A DNA stretch of 64,000 bases, taken from assembly GCA_049516595.1 (NCBI GenBank), contig JBEKSY010000010.1, forward strand, positions 38,427 to 102,426, read 5' to 3'. Positions 34,862 to 42,434 of this stretch are shown piece by piece; position 1 is the stretch's first letter, and every line of letters begins with the position of its first letter. The notes below the pieces were generated by a model. The model searched no databases. It was not told the DNA's origin and saw only the letters and a program-made list of their open reading frames with translations. This DNA comes from JBEKHT01 sp049516595 (GTDB taxonomy: Bacteria > Chloroflexota > Anaerolineae > Anaerolineales > RBG-16-64-43). A program made the position numbers and the translations under genes.

Positions 34862-35680
34862 TCAGCCTTTCTGGCCCCTCCAGCCCAGCAGGAGTCGCTC
34901 GCAGAGAGCGACACTGCCGTAGAGGGCCAGGGCCAGCAGTATCAGCGAGAGAATGCCCACGAAAACCAACGCCGTGTCGTACTGTTCATGACCCAGATTG
35001 ATGAGAAAGCCCAGTCCGCCGTCGGCCCCGACGAATTCGCCGACCACGGCTCCGATCACCGAAAGGGTCGCACCGATTTTCAATCCCCCCAGCAGCACCG
35101 GCGAAGAGGCAGGGATCTCCAGCCGGGTAAAGGTCTGCCAGGGCGAAGCCTTGAGCGAACGCATCAGCTCGCGCAAGGTGGCCTCGACCGACCGCATTCC
35201 GACGATCGTGTTGACCAGAACGGGGAAGAACACGATCAGCCCGCACAGAAGGAACTTGGAGAGCAGGCCGGGGCCGAGCCAAATGACGAGCAGCGGGGCG
35301 ATGGCCACGGCAGGCACGGCTTGGGAGGCGACGATGTAGGGCATGATCAGTCGCTCGACCCACTCCGACTTGGCCAAGAGGTACCCGAGGGCGAAGGCGG
35401 CCACCGCACCGACCGCCAGCCCAACCAGCACCTCTTCCAGTGTCACCAGGGTGTTGCCGAGCAGGCTTCCGTCCGCCAGGGCGCGCAGGAAGCGCGTCGC
35501 GACCTGAGGTGGAGAGGGAAGGATAAAGGAGGGCAGGCGGCCGAGGGTCGCCACGAGTTGCCACAGGATCAGTCCGAACGCCAGGACGATCAGAGGCGTG
35601 CTGACCTGCAGCCAGCAGCCGGGCCGCGCTCGAGCTCGGCCGACTGGAGAAAGAGACCCACGGGAATACCAGGCGGGCAT
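34862..35680 (-). CDS. ribX: ABC permease of the FMN-riboswitch importer (RibX-like)
   Basis: This 272-residue permease has about six membrane helices and the conserved cytoplasmic loop with LRELMRSLKASPWQTFTRLEIP (the EAA region, about 165-187). It belongs to the ThiX/SsuC/TauC type. It is the first gene after the FMN riboswitch and its terminator; the ATG at 35680 is 29 bases beyond the T-run. GAGGGG is 12 bases before the start. It should form the membrane channel for riboflavin or a related compound together with the next two genes. Residues 1-25 are basic and lie on the cytoplasmic side. Confidence 0.82.
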   Translation of the reverse strand: MPAWYSRGSLSPVGRARARPGCWLQVSTPLIVLAFGLILWQLVATLGRLPSFILPSPPQVATRFLRALADGSLLGNTLVTLEEVLVGLAVGAVAAFALGYLLAKSEWVERLIMPYIVASQAVPAVAIAPLLVIWLGPGLLSKFLLCGLIVFFPVLVNTIVGMRSVEATLRELMRSLKASPWQTFTRLEIPASSPVLLGGLKIGATLSVIGAVVGEFVGADGGLGFLINLGHEQYDTALVFVGILSLILLALALYGSVALCERLLLGWRGQKG

Positions 35681-35708
35681 GGCTGGAAAAACCCCTCGCG
35701 CTCACAAC

Positions 35709-35738
35709 AAAAAAAGCCCCCGGGGATACTTCGGGGGC
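35709..35738 (-). terminator. Intrinsic terminator of the FMN riboswitch
   Basis: On the minus strand GCCCCCG pairs with CGGGGGC around a 9-base loop, followed by seven T. It stands between the aptamer and the permease start, so it is the expression platform: FMN binding should favour termination. Confidence 0.85.
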
Positions 35739-35905
35739 AGAACGTCCAGCCCGGGTGCGGGCCGACATGCGCCAGGAGCGTCGGCCAGCCCCGCTCTCCA
35801 TGCCATCTGCGCGGCTCCGGGCCGATTCAAAAACCTGCCTCGAAAACCCAGTGTCTTCGAGGCGGTCAAGCACTCCCGGTCGCCCATGCGGCCTTGGACA
35901 GGCTT

Positions 35906-36069
35906 ACCGTTCTTTCATCCCGACTATACGGTCGGCTCCGGCCTCTCACCGGATCCTGCCATCGAGCTTTCGCTCTCCGGCTCGCGGGCTTGCGCTGCCA
36001 TCTCCGGCAGCGCCTACCGCCGATCGGGAATTGGGCCCAAGCTCTCGGCCCTCACCCTGCCCCGAAGGT
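35906..36069 (-). promoter_or_regulatory. FMN riboswitch (RFN element)
   Basis: The minus strand carries the conserved RFN blocks in order: CTTCGGGGCAGGGTG, then CCCGATCGGCGGTA, AAGCCCGCGAGC, GATCCGGTGAGA and AGCCGACCGTATAGTCGGGA, closing with GATGAAAGAACGG, which pairs with the first block (P1). All five peripheral stems can be drawn. It binds FMN and here controls the three-gene ABC importer downstream through the terminator at 35709-35738. The spacer of about 165 bases between aptamer and terminator probably contains the antiterminator. Confidence 0.93.
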
Positions 36070-36092
36070 TGTCCTGTTCGACTGCGAGGGGG

Positions 36093-36120
36093 ATTATACC
36101 CCCAGGCGGGGACCTGTCAA
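36093..36120 (-). promoter_or_regulatory. Promoter of the riboswitch operon
   Basis: On the minus strand a perfect TTGACA (36120-36115) and a perfect TATAAT (36098-36093) are 16 bp apart. Transcription would start near 36086 and read straight into the FMN aptamer. Confidence 0.85.
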
Positions 36121-36226
36121 CAGCCCTTGGGCTCGGCCTCGCGCAGATAGGCTCGATGGCCCCCCCGCTTTCGGTTCCACCGGGGGAGTGGCTTGCAAGC
36201 TGTGACGAGGGAGTAAAGGGAGGGGG

Positions 36227-38272
36227 TCAGGGTGAAGCAGCGCCCGGCGTGGCCGGCTGCCAGGCGGGATCCTTGTCTTGACTGGGGGAGTTGCTGAGAT
36301 CTCTCTGGCCGGCGCCGGTAACCGTCATCAGGTAGATCTCCTGGTTGCCCGCGCGGTTGGAGGTGTATGCGATCCAGCGCCCGTCCGGCGACCAAGTGGG
36401 GCTGTAGTTTGCGGCCAGATCCGTCAGCGGGGAGGTGCATGGCTTTTTCAGGGCGGGGTCTGCCGGCGACACGCATATGGCGCTCGCTCCCCCGCGGGTC
36501 AGGGTGTAGGCAATCAGGTCTCCCGCCGGGGACCAAGCCGGTTGCCCTTCGAGGTAGGAATTCGTCTCGAACATGGTCATTAGGATCGCGTCCGAGGCGC
36601 TCAGGTCCCAGCGATAGATACGGACGGGACCGGCCGGCTTGCGAACCAGGAGCAGGTAGTGGCCGTCCGGCGACCAGGCCGGATCCCACTCCGCCGGCTG
36701 GCGGGAGTGGAGCGCGCTGATGTCTTCGGCGCCTGTTCCATTCATCGCCATGGTGAAAATCTGCTGCGCGCCTACGACCCGGGTCGATACGAAGGCAATC
36801 GTGTCGCCGCGCGGGTTAACGGCTGGATAGTAGTCATCGGCCGGATTGTTGGTCATGTCAACGGGATCCGAGCCGTCAGCGTTTATCACAAAGAGGTCGC
36901 GGTTGCCCTTGCCGACCTCCGCCTCATAGACCAGCTTGGCTCCGTCGGAGGTCCACGCTGGATGGCCCTTGTTGGTCAGGTCGGAGGTCAATTGCTTGAC
37001 CTCGCCGTTCAGCACGTTGAGAGTAAAGATCTGGAAGAGGCCGTCCGGGCCTCGGTTGCTGGCGAAGGCGATCAGCGCACTCCCGCCGATGGCCGTGGGA
37101 AGGGGAGAGGGCGAAGGCGTGTCCGTCGGCGGCGGCGGCGCGGTCGGGCTGGGTGTGGCGGTCGGGTCGGGGGCCGGGAGGATCGCGGCGCTCATCGTCG
37201 AAGCGGGAGTAGCCGCGAGCGTCGTCGGGGAGGCCGGGGGAGACAGACCAGCCGCTGGCGGGCCAGCGGTTGCCGCAAGAGCCGGGGGAGAATTGTGCAG
37301 GATAAGAGGCACGGTCAAGAGCGCGGCAGCGACGAGGACCAGGAATATGACTCCCGCCAGCAAGAGCCAGGGCCAGATCCTGGGCCGCGCAGATCCGGCC
37401 CCAGGAGCGGGCCTGCGCTGGGGGAGGGCGGGCGGCGGCGGTTGCGTGGGTGCCGGGGAGGGTGACGTCTCCAGCTTGCCGCACAGACCGTCCAGGAACT
37501 CCGCCACGGAGGCAAATCGCTCCTCGGGATTGAGCGACAGGGCTCGCACGATCGCCTGATCGGCCGCCGGGCTCACGCCGGCATTCAGCTCCCGGGGGGA
37601 ACGGAAACCCGATTGCCCCAGGGTTCGCTCCAAGCTGTCCGGCGGGATCTGTCCCGTCAGCAAGTTGTACAGGGTGGCGGCCAGAGAGTACTGGTCCGAG
37701 CGCGAGTCGGTGCGTCGAGTTCCGTACTGTTCGGGTGGGGCGAAGCCTGGAGTCAGGCTGCGAGCTCCGGTGCTGGTCCCTCCGCTGGGGTCCGCCACCT
37801 TGGCAATGCCGAAATCGACCAGGATCGCCTGGCCCTCCGGCGTGAGCTTGATGTTGGCGGGCTTGATGTCGCGATGGATCACGGCGGGTTGGCGGGTGTG
37901 CAGGTAGGTGAGCGCGCCACAGATTTCCTTGGCCCATTCCACCACTTGAGCCTCGGGGAAGGCCCCGTCTCTCTCTAAGCGGGTCTTCAGATCCTCACCG
38001 GCCACGAAATCCATGACCAGATACTGCCGTGAGCCGATCACGAAGTGATCCGTCACGCGGGGCAAATGCGTGTGTCGGAGCGAGGCCAGCAGAACCGCCT
38101 CGCGCTTAAACTGGCGGATGGCTTCCGGGGCGGAATTGAGATTCTCCTTGATCGCGACGGGAACGGAGAGCACAAGGTCATAAGCGCGATAGACGGCGCC
38201 CATGCCGCCGCGTCCCAGCAATCCCTCGATTCGATAGCGATTCTGGAGGAGATCCCCAACCGAGAGCGTCAC
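36227..38272 (-). CDS. Membrane Ser/Thr protein kinase with TolB-like propeller
   Basis: This protein of about 681 residues is a Hanks-type kinase. The glycine loop GRGGMGAVYRAYD, the AIKEN lysine, the catalytic HRDIKPANIK and DFGIAKV, and APPEQYG are all present (about residues 10-270). A Pro-rich stretch leads to one membrane helix (LLLAGVIFLVLVAAALLTV). Then follow a second Pro/Thr linker and an extracellular region of PD40/TolB-type beta-propeller repeats (pattern PAWSPDG...IAYT, at least five). The GTG at 38272 (VTLSVGDLLQNRY) is preferred to a TTG 12 codons earlier. The propeller may sense wall or surface ligands. A PP2C phosphatase in the window (60579-61433) is a possible partner. Confidence 0.88.
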   Translation of the reverse strand: MTLSVGDLLQNRYRIEGLLGRGGMGAVYRAYDLVLSVPVAIKENLNSAPEAIRQFKREAVLLASLRHTHLPRVTDHFVIGSRQYLVMDFVAGEDLKTRLERDGAFPEAQVVEWAKEICGALTYLHTRQPAVIHRDIKPANIKLTPEGQAILVDFGIAKVADPSGGTSTGARSLTPGFAPPEQYGTRRTDSRSDQYSLAATLYNLLTGQIPPDSLERTLGQSGFRSPRELNAGVSPAADQAIVRALSLNPEERFASVAEFLDGLCGKLETSPSPAPTQPPPPALPQRRPAPGAGSARPRIWPWLLLAGVIFLVLVAAALLTVPLILHNSPPALAATAGPPAAGLSPPASPTTLAATPASTMSAAILPAPDPTATPSPTAPPPPTDTPSPSPLPTAIGGSALIAFASNRGPDGLFQIFTLNVLNGEVKQLTSDLTNKGHPAWTSDGAKLVYEAEVGKGNRDLFVINADGSDPVDMTNNPADDYYPAVNPRGDTIAFVSTRVVGAQQIFTMAMNGTGAEDISALHSRQPAEWDPAWSPDGHYLLLVRKPAGPVRIYRWDLSASDAILMTMFETNSYLEGQPAWSPAGDLIAYTLTRGGASAICVSPADPALKKPCTSPLTDLAANYSPTWSPDGRWIAYTSNRAGNQEIYLMTVTGAGQRDLSNSPSQDKDPAWQPATPGAASP

Positions 38273-38374
38273 AGCGGTGATTGTAGCGTCAAAGGCAGAA
38301 GGCGACAATATCGGCCGCTGACCCAGGGCGGCCAGGGAGCGAAAGAGGAGATCAGGTGCCGGAAGGGAGAGCGG

Positions 38375-38635
38375 CTAGACCGCCTCCACCGACTCGAGCT
38401 CGGGGAAGAATTGGCGGACGGTCCCCTCGACCCAGCCATGCAAAGTAGTCGGCGAGAGAGGGCAACCCAGGCACGCGCCTCCCATCTTGATTCGAAGCCG
38501 TCGCCCGTCGAAGGATACGAGCTTAACCGACCCTCCGTGGTAATGTTCGATGTAGGCATTGAGCGCTTCCAAGAGGGCCTTCATGCGCTCAAGCGCCGGG
38601 GCATCGGGTGGGGAAGGGTTCGATCTCGAGGACAT
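38375..38635 (-). CDS. NifU-like C-terminal domain protein (Fe-S scaffold)
   Basis: This 86-residue protein is a stand-alone NifU C-terminal (Nfu) domain. It has the motif GGACLGCPLSPTTLHGWVE with the CxxC that holds a transient iron-sulfur cluster, preceded by SVKLVSFDGRRLRIKMGG. It should help deliver clusters to apo-proteins in the cytoplasm. It lies 35 bases after the cyclic-nucleotide-binding gene and just before the Ser/Thr kinase gene on the same strand, so the three may be transcribed together. The ribosome binding site for the ATG at 38635 is not strong. Confidence 0.85.
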   Translation of the reverse strand: MSSRSNPSPPDAPALERMKALLEALNAYIEHYHGGSVKLVSFDGRRLRIKMGGACLGCPLSPTTLHGWVEGTVRQFFPELESVEAV

Positions 38636-38669
38636 TTCTGTGTCTCCTAATCCAGGAGCCCATTCGCGG

Positions 38670-39131
38670 CTATCTTATCATCCCCTGGTGGAGCAGAGCA
38701 AGCACTTGGTCGTGGGTCGACTCCAAACGCTGGGCGATGACCTCGGCCAGGCGCTCCAAAACCAGCACCCCGGTCTCGGGATGGGTCTCGCACAGACGGC
38801 GCAACGCGTCGCCGGCAATGACCAGAGTTTCGCAGTCGGACTGACAGAGTGCCGCGGACGTGTACCGTCCATGACCGAGCGCAGCCGACCAACCGAATAC
38901 CCCGCCACTCTCCAGCTGAGCGACCGTCAAGGCTTCGCCATCCTCCGGCTTGAAGCGGATCGCCACCGTCCCCCGCAACAGGAGATAGATGTGCGTTGCG
39001 GGCTGCCCCTGGCTAAACACGATGTCCCCAGCTTGAAAGGCCCGCTGCCTTGCCAGGTGGGCAATCAGAGAAAGTTGTTGCGGCTCGAGGCCGCGAAAGA
39101 GTTCGACTCTTCCCAGGTCGCGTTCCATCAT
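38670..39131 (-). CDS. Cyclic-nucleotide-binding domain protein without HTH
   Basis: This protein of about 153 residues is a single Crp-type beta-barrel domain. Blocks such as LFRGLEPQQLSLIAHLARQR, AGDIVFSQGQPATHIYLLL and RGTVAIRF match the family. The phosphate-binding cassette region reads GGVFGWSAALGHGRYTSAA, which departs from the classical FGE...RxA motif, so binding of cAMP or cGMP is doubtful. No DNA-binding domain follows, so it is not a transcription factor by itself; it may sense a signal and act on a partner. The start could be ATG 39131 or 39128. Confidence 0.8.
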   Translation of the reverse strand: MMERDLGRVELFRGLEPQQLSLIAHLARQRAFQAGDIVFSQGQPATHIYLLLRGTVAIRFKPEDGEALTVAQLESGGVFGWSAALGHGRYTSAALCQSDCETLVIAGDALRRLCETHPETGVLVLERLAEVIAQRLESTHDQVLALLHQGMIR

Positions 39132-39356
39132 CGAACCTTGAGCCCCCCTACTGGAGGAAGTGCTATCTAGTCTAGGGAGAGGCACCGGGCCGGGCGAAGT
39201 GGAGAAAGTCCTCTTTCCGGAATGACATCTCCGCGCTCCAAAGTGCGCGTTGGAGGCCGGGCGGCGTGTGCGGGTCTCTCGGGTCGGCTATTATTATGAT
39301 GAAGGAATGCACAGAGTCGCCCCAGGGAAACGGGAGGTGCTTTCCCATAACGTACA
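39132..39356. other. Upstream spacer, no gene recognised
   Basis: This sequence lies between the divergent cyclic-nucleotide-binding gene and an uncertain plus-strand frame. TATTAT near 39289 could be a -10 element. No RNA gene was found. Confidence 0.4.
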
Positions 39357-39668
39357 ATGCGAGCGGAAAACCGTCTCGCAGAGGTGGGATGGCAGGGGAA
39401 GGAGAGGTTGGCCCTGGCTTGGAGCGCCGTTGGCCCGGAACTCCTGCCGGCGGCTCCGCTGGAGGTCTGGCTGGAGCAAGGCCGGCCAGACCACAGGCTG
39501 GAAGCGCTCGGGCGGCTCGACCCGGAGGAGTATTTGGATCGATCCCGCTTCTTCACCGGTGCGGAGCACACGGAGTGGGGGGTCAAGTCTTTTCCCAAGC
39601 GAGTGGCTCTTGGCCATCTCTCCGAGGTGTCTGCTTCGGCGTGGCCTGAGCTTTGGAGATCCTGGTGA
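39357..39668 (+). CDS. Uncertain hypothetical protein
   Basis: This frame of 103 codons has coding-like composition (ENRLAEVGWQGKERLALAWS, LDPEEYLDRSRFFTGAEHTE) but matches no family I know. There is no good ribosome binding site before the ATG. After about 39620 another plus frame looks more coding-like (DTVAVILRSGPRKVFGDPPA, ending at 39864), so the real gene may be longer with a frameshift, or it may be decayed. A DNA methyltransferase gene follows at 39913. I keep it as a weak call. Confidence 0.35.
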   Translation: MRAENRLAEVGWQGKERLALAWSAVGPELLPAAPLEVWLEQGRPDHRLEALGRLDPEEYLDRSRFFTGAEHTEWGVKSFPKRVALGHLSEVSASAWPELWRSW

Positions 39669-39912
39669 TTGGACGCGTCGTGGGGCCGACACCGTAGCCG
39701 TCATTCTGAGGAGCGGCCCGCGGAAAGTATTCGGAGATCCGCCGGCCGAGCTCGGGAGGGGGCCCCTGGCTCGCAGGAAGCCTCTGCCGTCCTTTCCGCA
39801 CTGGGAAGTCGGCGGTCACGAGGAACTCATGGGGGAGTTGGGTGCCGGATTGACGTCGATCTAGCCTGTGAGCGGACCGACGGGAACCGGTCTGGTCCGA
39901 GGAGGGAGGAGA

Positions 39913-40797
39913 ATGACGGTCAAGCGGGCAGGAGAATCTCGACGCACACCGCTGGCGCGCGGCAGCAGCTGGAAAGATCGCAATCGGCTCAATGACCTGA
40001 CCCCTCAGCAGTGGATCAAGTTTCAGAAGTCCTGGTTTGTTCACAACCCGCCCCCGCGCAAACCTCAGGCCCTCACTCATCCGGCGAAGTTCCCCGAAAC
40101 CCTGGTGCAGGAGTTCATTGAGTTCTTTACCAAGGCGGGTCAGTGGGTTTTGGATCCCCTGGCTGGAACGGGCAGCACCTTGATTGCCGCCTTGCGCGCC
40201 GGACGCAACAGCGTAGGTGTGGAACTCAATCCCCGCTACGTGGAGATCGCGCGTCAGTTGTTGGAGGAGGAACGGGCGCATCTGGGCGAGAAGGCGGCTC
40301 GGCCGGAGGCTGTGATGCTTGGGGGGGACGCGCTCGAGATCTCGAAATCGGGCCAGCTGGGGACCCGGCCGATTGATTACGTGATCACCTCGCCGCCCTA
40401 CTGGGACATGCTCCATGCCCGAGGCGCGCAGACCCAGAAGCGCAGGCGAGGCGATCCGGGTCTGGACGTTTTCTACTCCGAGGACGACCGCGATTTGGGC
40501 AACGTCCCTGACTACAACGAGTTCCTCGCTCGCCTGACCGCCCTTTTCATCGAACTGAAACCTTGCTTGCGGCCGCGCGCCTACCTGACCATCATCGTCA
40601 AGAACGTGAAAAAAGGAGGCCAGCTCTACCCGCTGGCCTGGGATCTGGCCTCGCGCCTGGCCGGGACCTACGCTCTCAAGGACGAACGCATCTGGTGCCA
40701 GGACAATGTTCGTCTGGCTCCCTACGGGCTGGGGAGCGCCTGGGTGAGCAACACGGTCCACCACTACTGTTTGCAGTTTCGCAATGAGGTGCTCTAG
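39913..40797 (+). CDS. DNA methyltransferase, probably N4-cytosine type
   Basis: This 294-residue protein is an amino-DNA methyltransferase. The SAM-binding motif VLDPLAGTGSTLIAALRAGR (about residues 80-99) comes first, then the catalytic VITSPPYWDML (about 157-167). SPPY is typical of N4-cytosine enzymes. The region HPAKFPETLVQEFIEFFTKAG just before motif I is the usual motif X. The motif order X-I-IV with little room for a target domain between them differs from the classical beta order. No restriction endonuclease is encoded nearby, so it is an orphan methylase, perhaps for regulation or protection. GGAGGGAGGA gives a very strong ribosome binding site for the ATG at 39913. Confidence 0.85.
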   Translation: MTVKRAGESRRTPLARGSSWKDRNRLNDLTPQQWIKFQKSWFVHNPPPRKPQALTHPAKFPETLVQEFIEFFTKAGQWVLDPLAGTGSTLIAALRAGRNSVGVELNPRYVEIARQLLEEERAHLGEKAARPEAVMLGGDALEISKSGQLGTRPIDYVITSPPYWDMLHARGAQTQKRRRGDPGLDVFYSEDDRDLGNVPDYNEFLARLTALFIELKPCLRPRAYLTIIVKNVKKGGQLYPLAWDLASRLAGTYALKDERIWCQDNVRLAPYGLGSAWVSNTVHHYCLQFRNEVL

Positions 40798-40957
40798 GGG
40801 GCTTGGGCTTCGCCTGCCCCGAGCCAGAACCGAGGAGGCCCGCCCGCTTTGCCGTTCGTCGCCTGCTCACCCCTTCGCGCTGAGGCCGGGGAGGCCGCTT
40901 GCTCGCCTCATCGGGATCAAGTATCCTAAGGCCATCCCCCGGGGGCAGAGGAGCTTC

Positions 40958-41629
40958 ATGTATCTGGCGATCGAGGGCGTCATTGGCGTGGGCAAGACGA
41001 CCCTGGCTCGGCTGTTGCAGCCGATCTTTTCCGCCGCGCTGCTGCTGGAGGTCTTCGAAGAGAACCCTTTCCTGAAGCTGTTCTATCAGGACCGCGAGCG
41101 TTACGCCTTTCAAACTCAGATCTTCTTTTTGCTGAGCCGCTACAGCCAGCAGCATCAGGCTGTGCCGGAAGCCCTCGAGCGCGGGACCCTCATCGCCGAC
41201 TACACCTTCGCCAAAGACTCGCTCTTTGCGGGGATCAACCTTCACGGGGATGAGATGGACATGTACCAGCGGGTGCACGAGGCCCTGGCCGAGCGCATTC
41301 CGCCGCCGGATCTGATCGTCTACCTGAAAGCGGAGACCGAGGTGCTCATGCAACGCATCGCCCAGCGAGATCGCCCGTACGAGCGGCAGATGGACCGCGC
41401 CTATATCGACCAGCTGAATGGGGCCTACGAAGATTTCCTCAGCCAGCCCCGGCATGGCGTTGCGGTGCTCCCGATCGACACCAATCATCTCAACTTCGTC
41501 CACTCGAGGGAAGACCTGGATTTCGTCGCCCAGCGCGTGCGCGGCGCGCTCGGGCTGGTTCCGTACCAGCCCGAACTGCCCCTGCCCGGCCCGGGGCGCG
41601 CGTCCCCCTCTTCGGAGAGGCGGGCATGA
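40958..41629 (+). CDS. Deoxynucleoside kinase (first of pair)
   Basis: This 223-residue kinase belongs to the dNK/dGK family, which phosphorylates deoxynucleosides for salvage. The P-loop is EGVIGVGKTTLA (residues 6-17). IADYTFAKDSLFA corresponds to the substrate and catalytic region, and the lid is the RDRPYERQM segment. The C-terminal 20 residues are a Pro-rich extension. The start at ATG 40958 has GAGGAG upstream. It overlaps the next kinase by four bases (ATGA). Bacillus and relatives carry a similar adjacent pair, one for deoxyguanosine and one for deoxyadenosine/deoxycytidine, but which is which cannot be decided here. Confidence 0.88.
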   Translation: MYLAIEGVIGVGKTTLARLLQPIFSAALLLEVFEENPFLKLFYQDRERYAFQTQIFFLLSRYSQQHQAVPEALERGTLIADYTFAKDSLFAGINLHGDEMDMYQRVHEALAERIPPPDLIVYLKAETEVLMQRIAQRDRPYERQMDRAYIDQLNGAYEDFLSQPRHGVAVLPIDTNHLNFVHSREDLDFVAQRVRGALGLVPYQPELPLPGPGRASPSSERRA

Positions 41630-42300
41630 CCAAGAAATTCATTGCGGTGGCTGGGAACATTGGGGTGGGCAAGTCCTCTCTGGTGACGCGCCTTTCAGAG
41701 CGTCTGACGTATCAGCCCTTCTACGAACCCGTGGCCGAGAACCCCTATCTGGCCGACTTCTACCGGGACATGGGCGCCTGGGCCTTCCATTCCCAGGTGT
41801 TCTTCCTGGCCAATCGGCTGCGCAGCCACCGGCAACTGCTCGACCACCCGGCCTCGGTGGTCCAGGACCGCTCGGTCTACGAGGACGCCGAGATCTTTGC
41901 GCGCAACCTATCCGAGCAGGGGTACATCGCCGAGCGGGATTACCGCTCGTATCGGGCGCTGTACGAGTCCATCCTGCCCTTTCTGCCGCCTCCGGACCTG
42001 GTCATCTATCTGCGGGCCTCGGTCGAAACGCTGCTCGCGCGAATCCAACGACGGGGACGGGAATTTGAGAGGCAGATCTCCGTGGACTATCTGGATCCCC
42101 TCAATCGTCTCTATGAGGACTGGATCCAGAGATTCTCCTTGTGCCCGGTGCTGACCGTACCTGCCGATCAGCTCGACTTCGTAGCCCACTCCAGCCATCT
42201 GGATCTGATCGCGACCAAGGTGCAGGAGAAGTTGACCGGTAAGGAAGAGGTCGTGTTCGGGAGGGGGGAGCTCGAATCCGTGAACTCGCAGGGGGACTGA
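41626..42300 (+). CDS. Deoxynucleoside kinase (second of pair)
   Basis: This 224-residue paralogue of the preceding gene has P-loop GNIGVGKSSLVTRL, a substrate segment VVQDRSVYEDAEIFARNL with the DRS motif, and the lid RRGREFERQI. It should phosphorylate a deoxynucleoside with different specificity from its partner. Translation is coupled by ATGA overlap, which fits two subunits or two complementary activities made together. It is followed by a separate sensor kinase gene. Confidence 0.88.
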   Translation: MTKKFIAVAGNIGVGKSSLVTRLSERLTYQPFYEPVAENPYLADFYRDMGAWAFHSQVFFLANRLRSHRQLLDHPASVVQDRSVYEDAEIFARNLSEQGYIAERDYRSYRALYESILPFLPPPDLVIYLRASVETLLARIQRRGREFERQISVDYLDPLNRLYEDWIQRFSLCPVLTVPADQLDFVAHSSHLDLIATKVQEKLTGKEEVVFGRGELESVNSQGD

Positions 42301-42434
42301 GAACCAGCCGTCGCGAATTGGGCCGCGGTCCGGCCTTTCCTGGAGAGCGCGGAGCCGGAGGGTCGTTTCGCGATTTGGTTCTGCCCGGACGATCCGCATG
42401 CTATACTAGGAAACCCAGCCTAAGGCAAGAGGGC

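Noticed and set aside
39583..40764. Minus-strand frame opposite the DNA methyltransferase
   Set aside because: The plus strand carries the SAM and SPPY motifs; the minus frame has no recognisable family.
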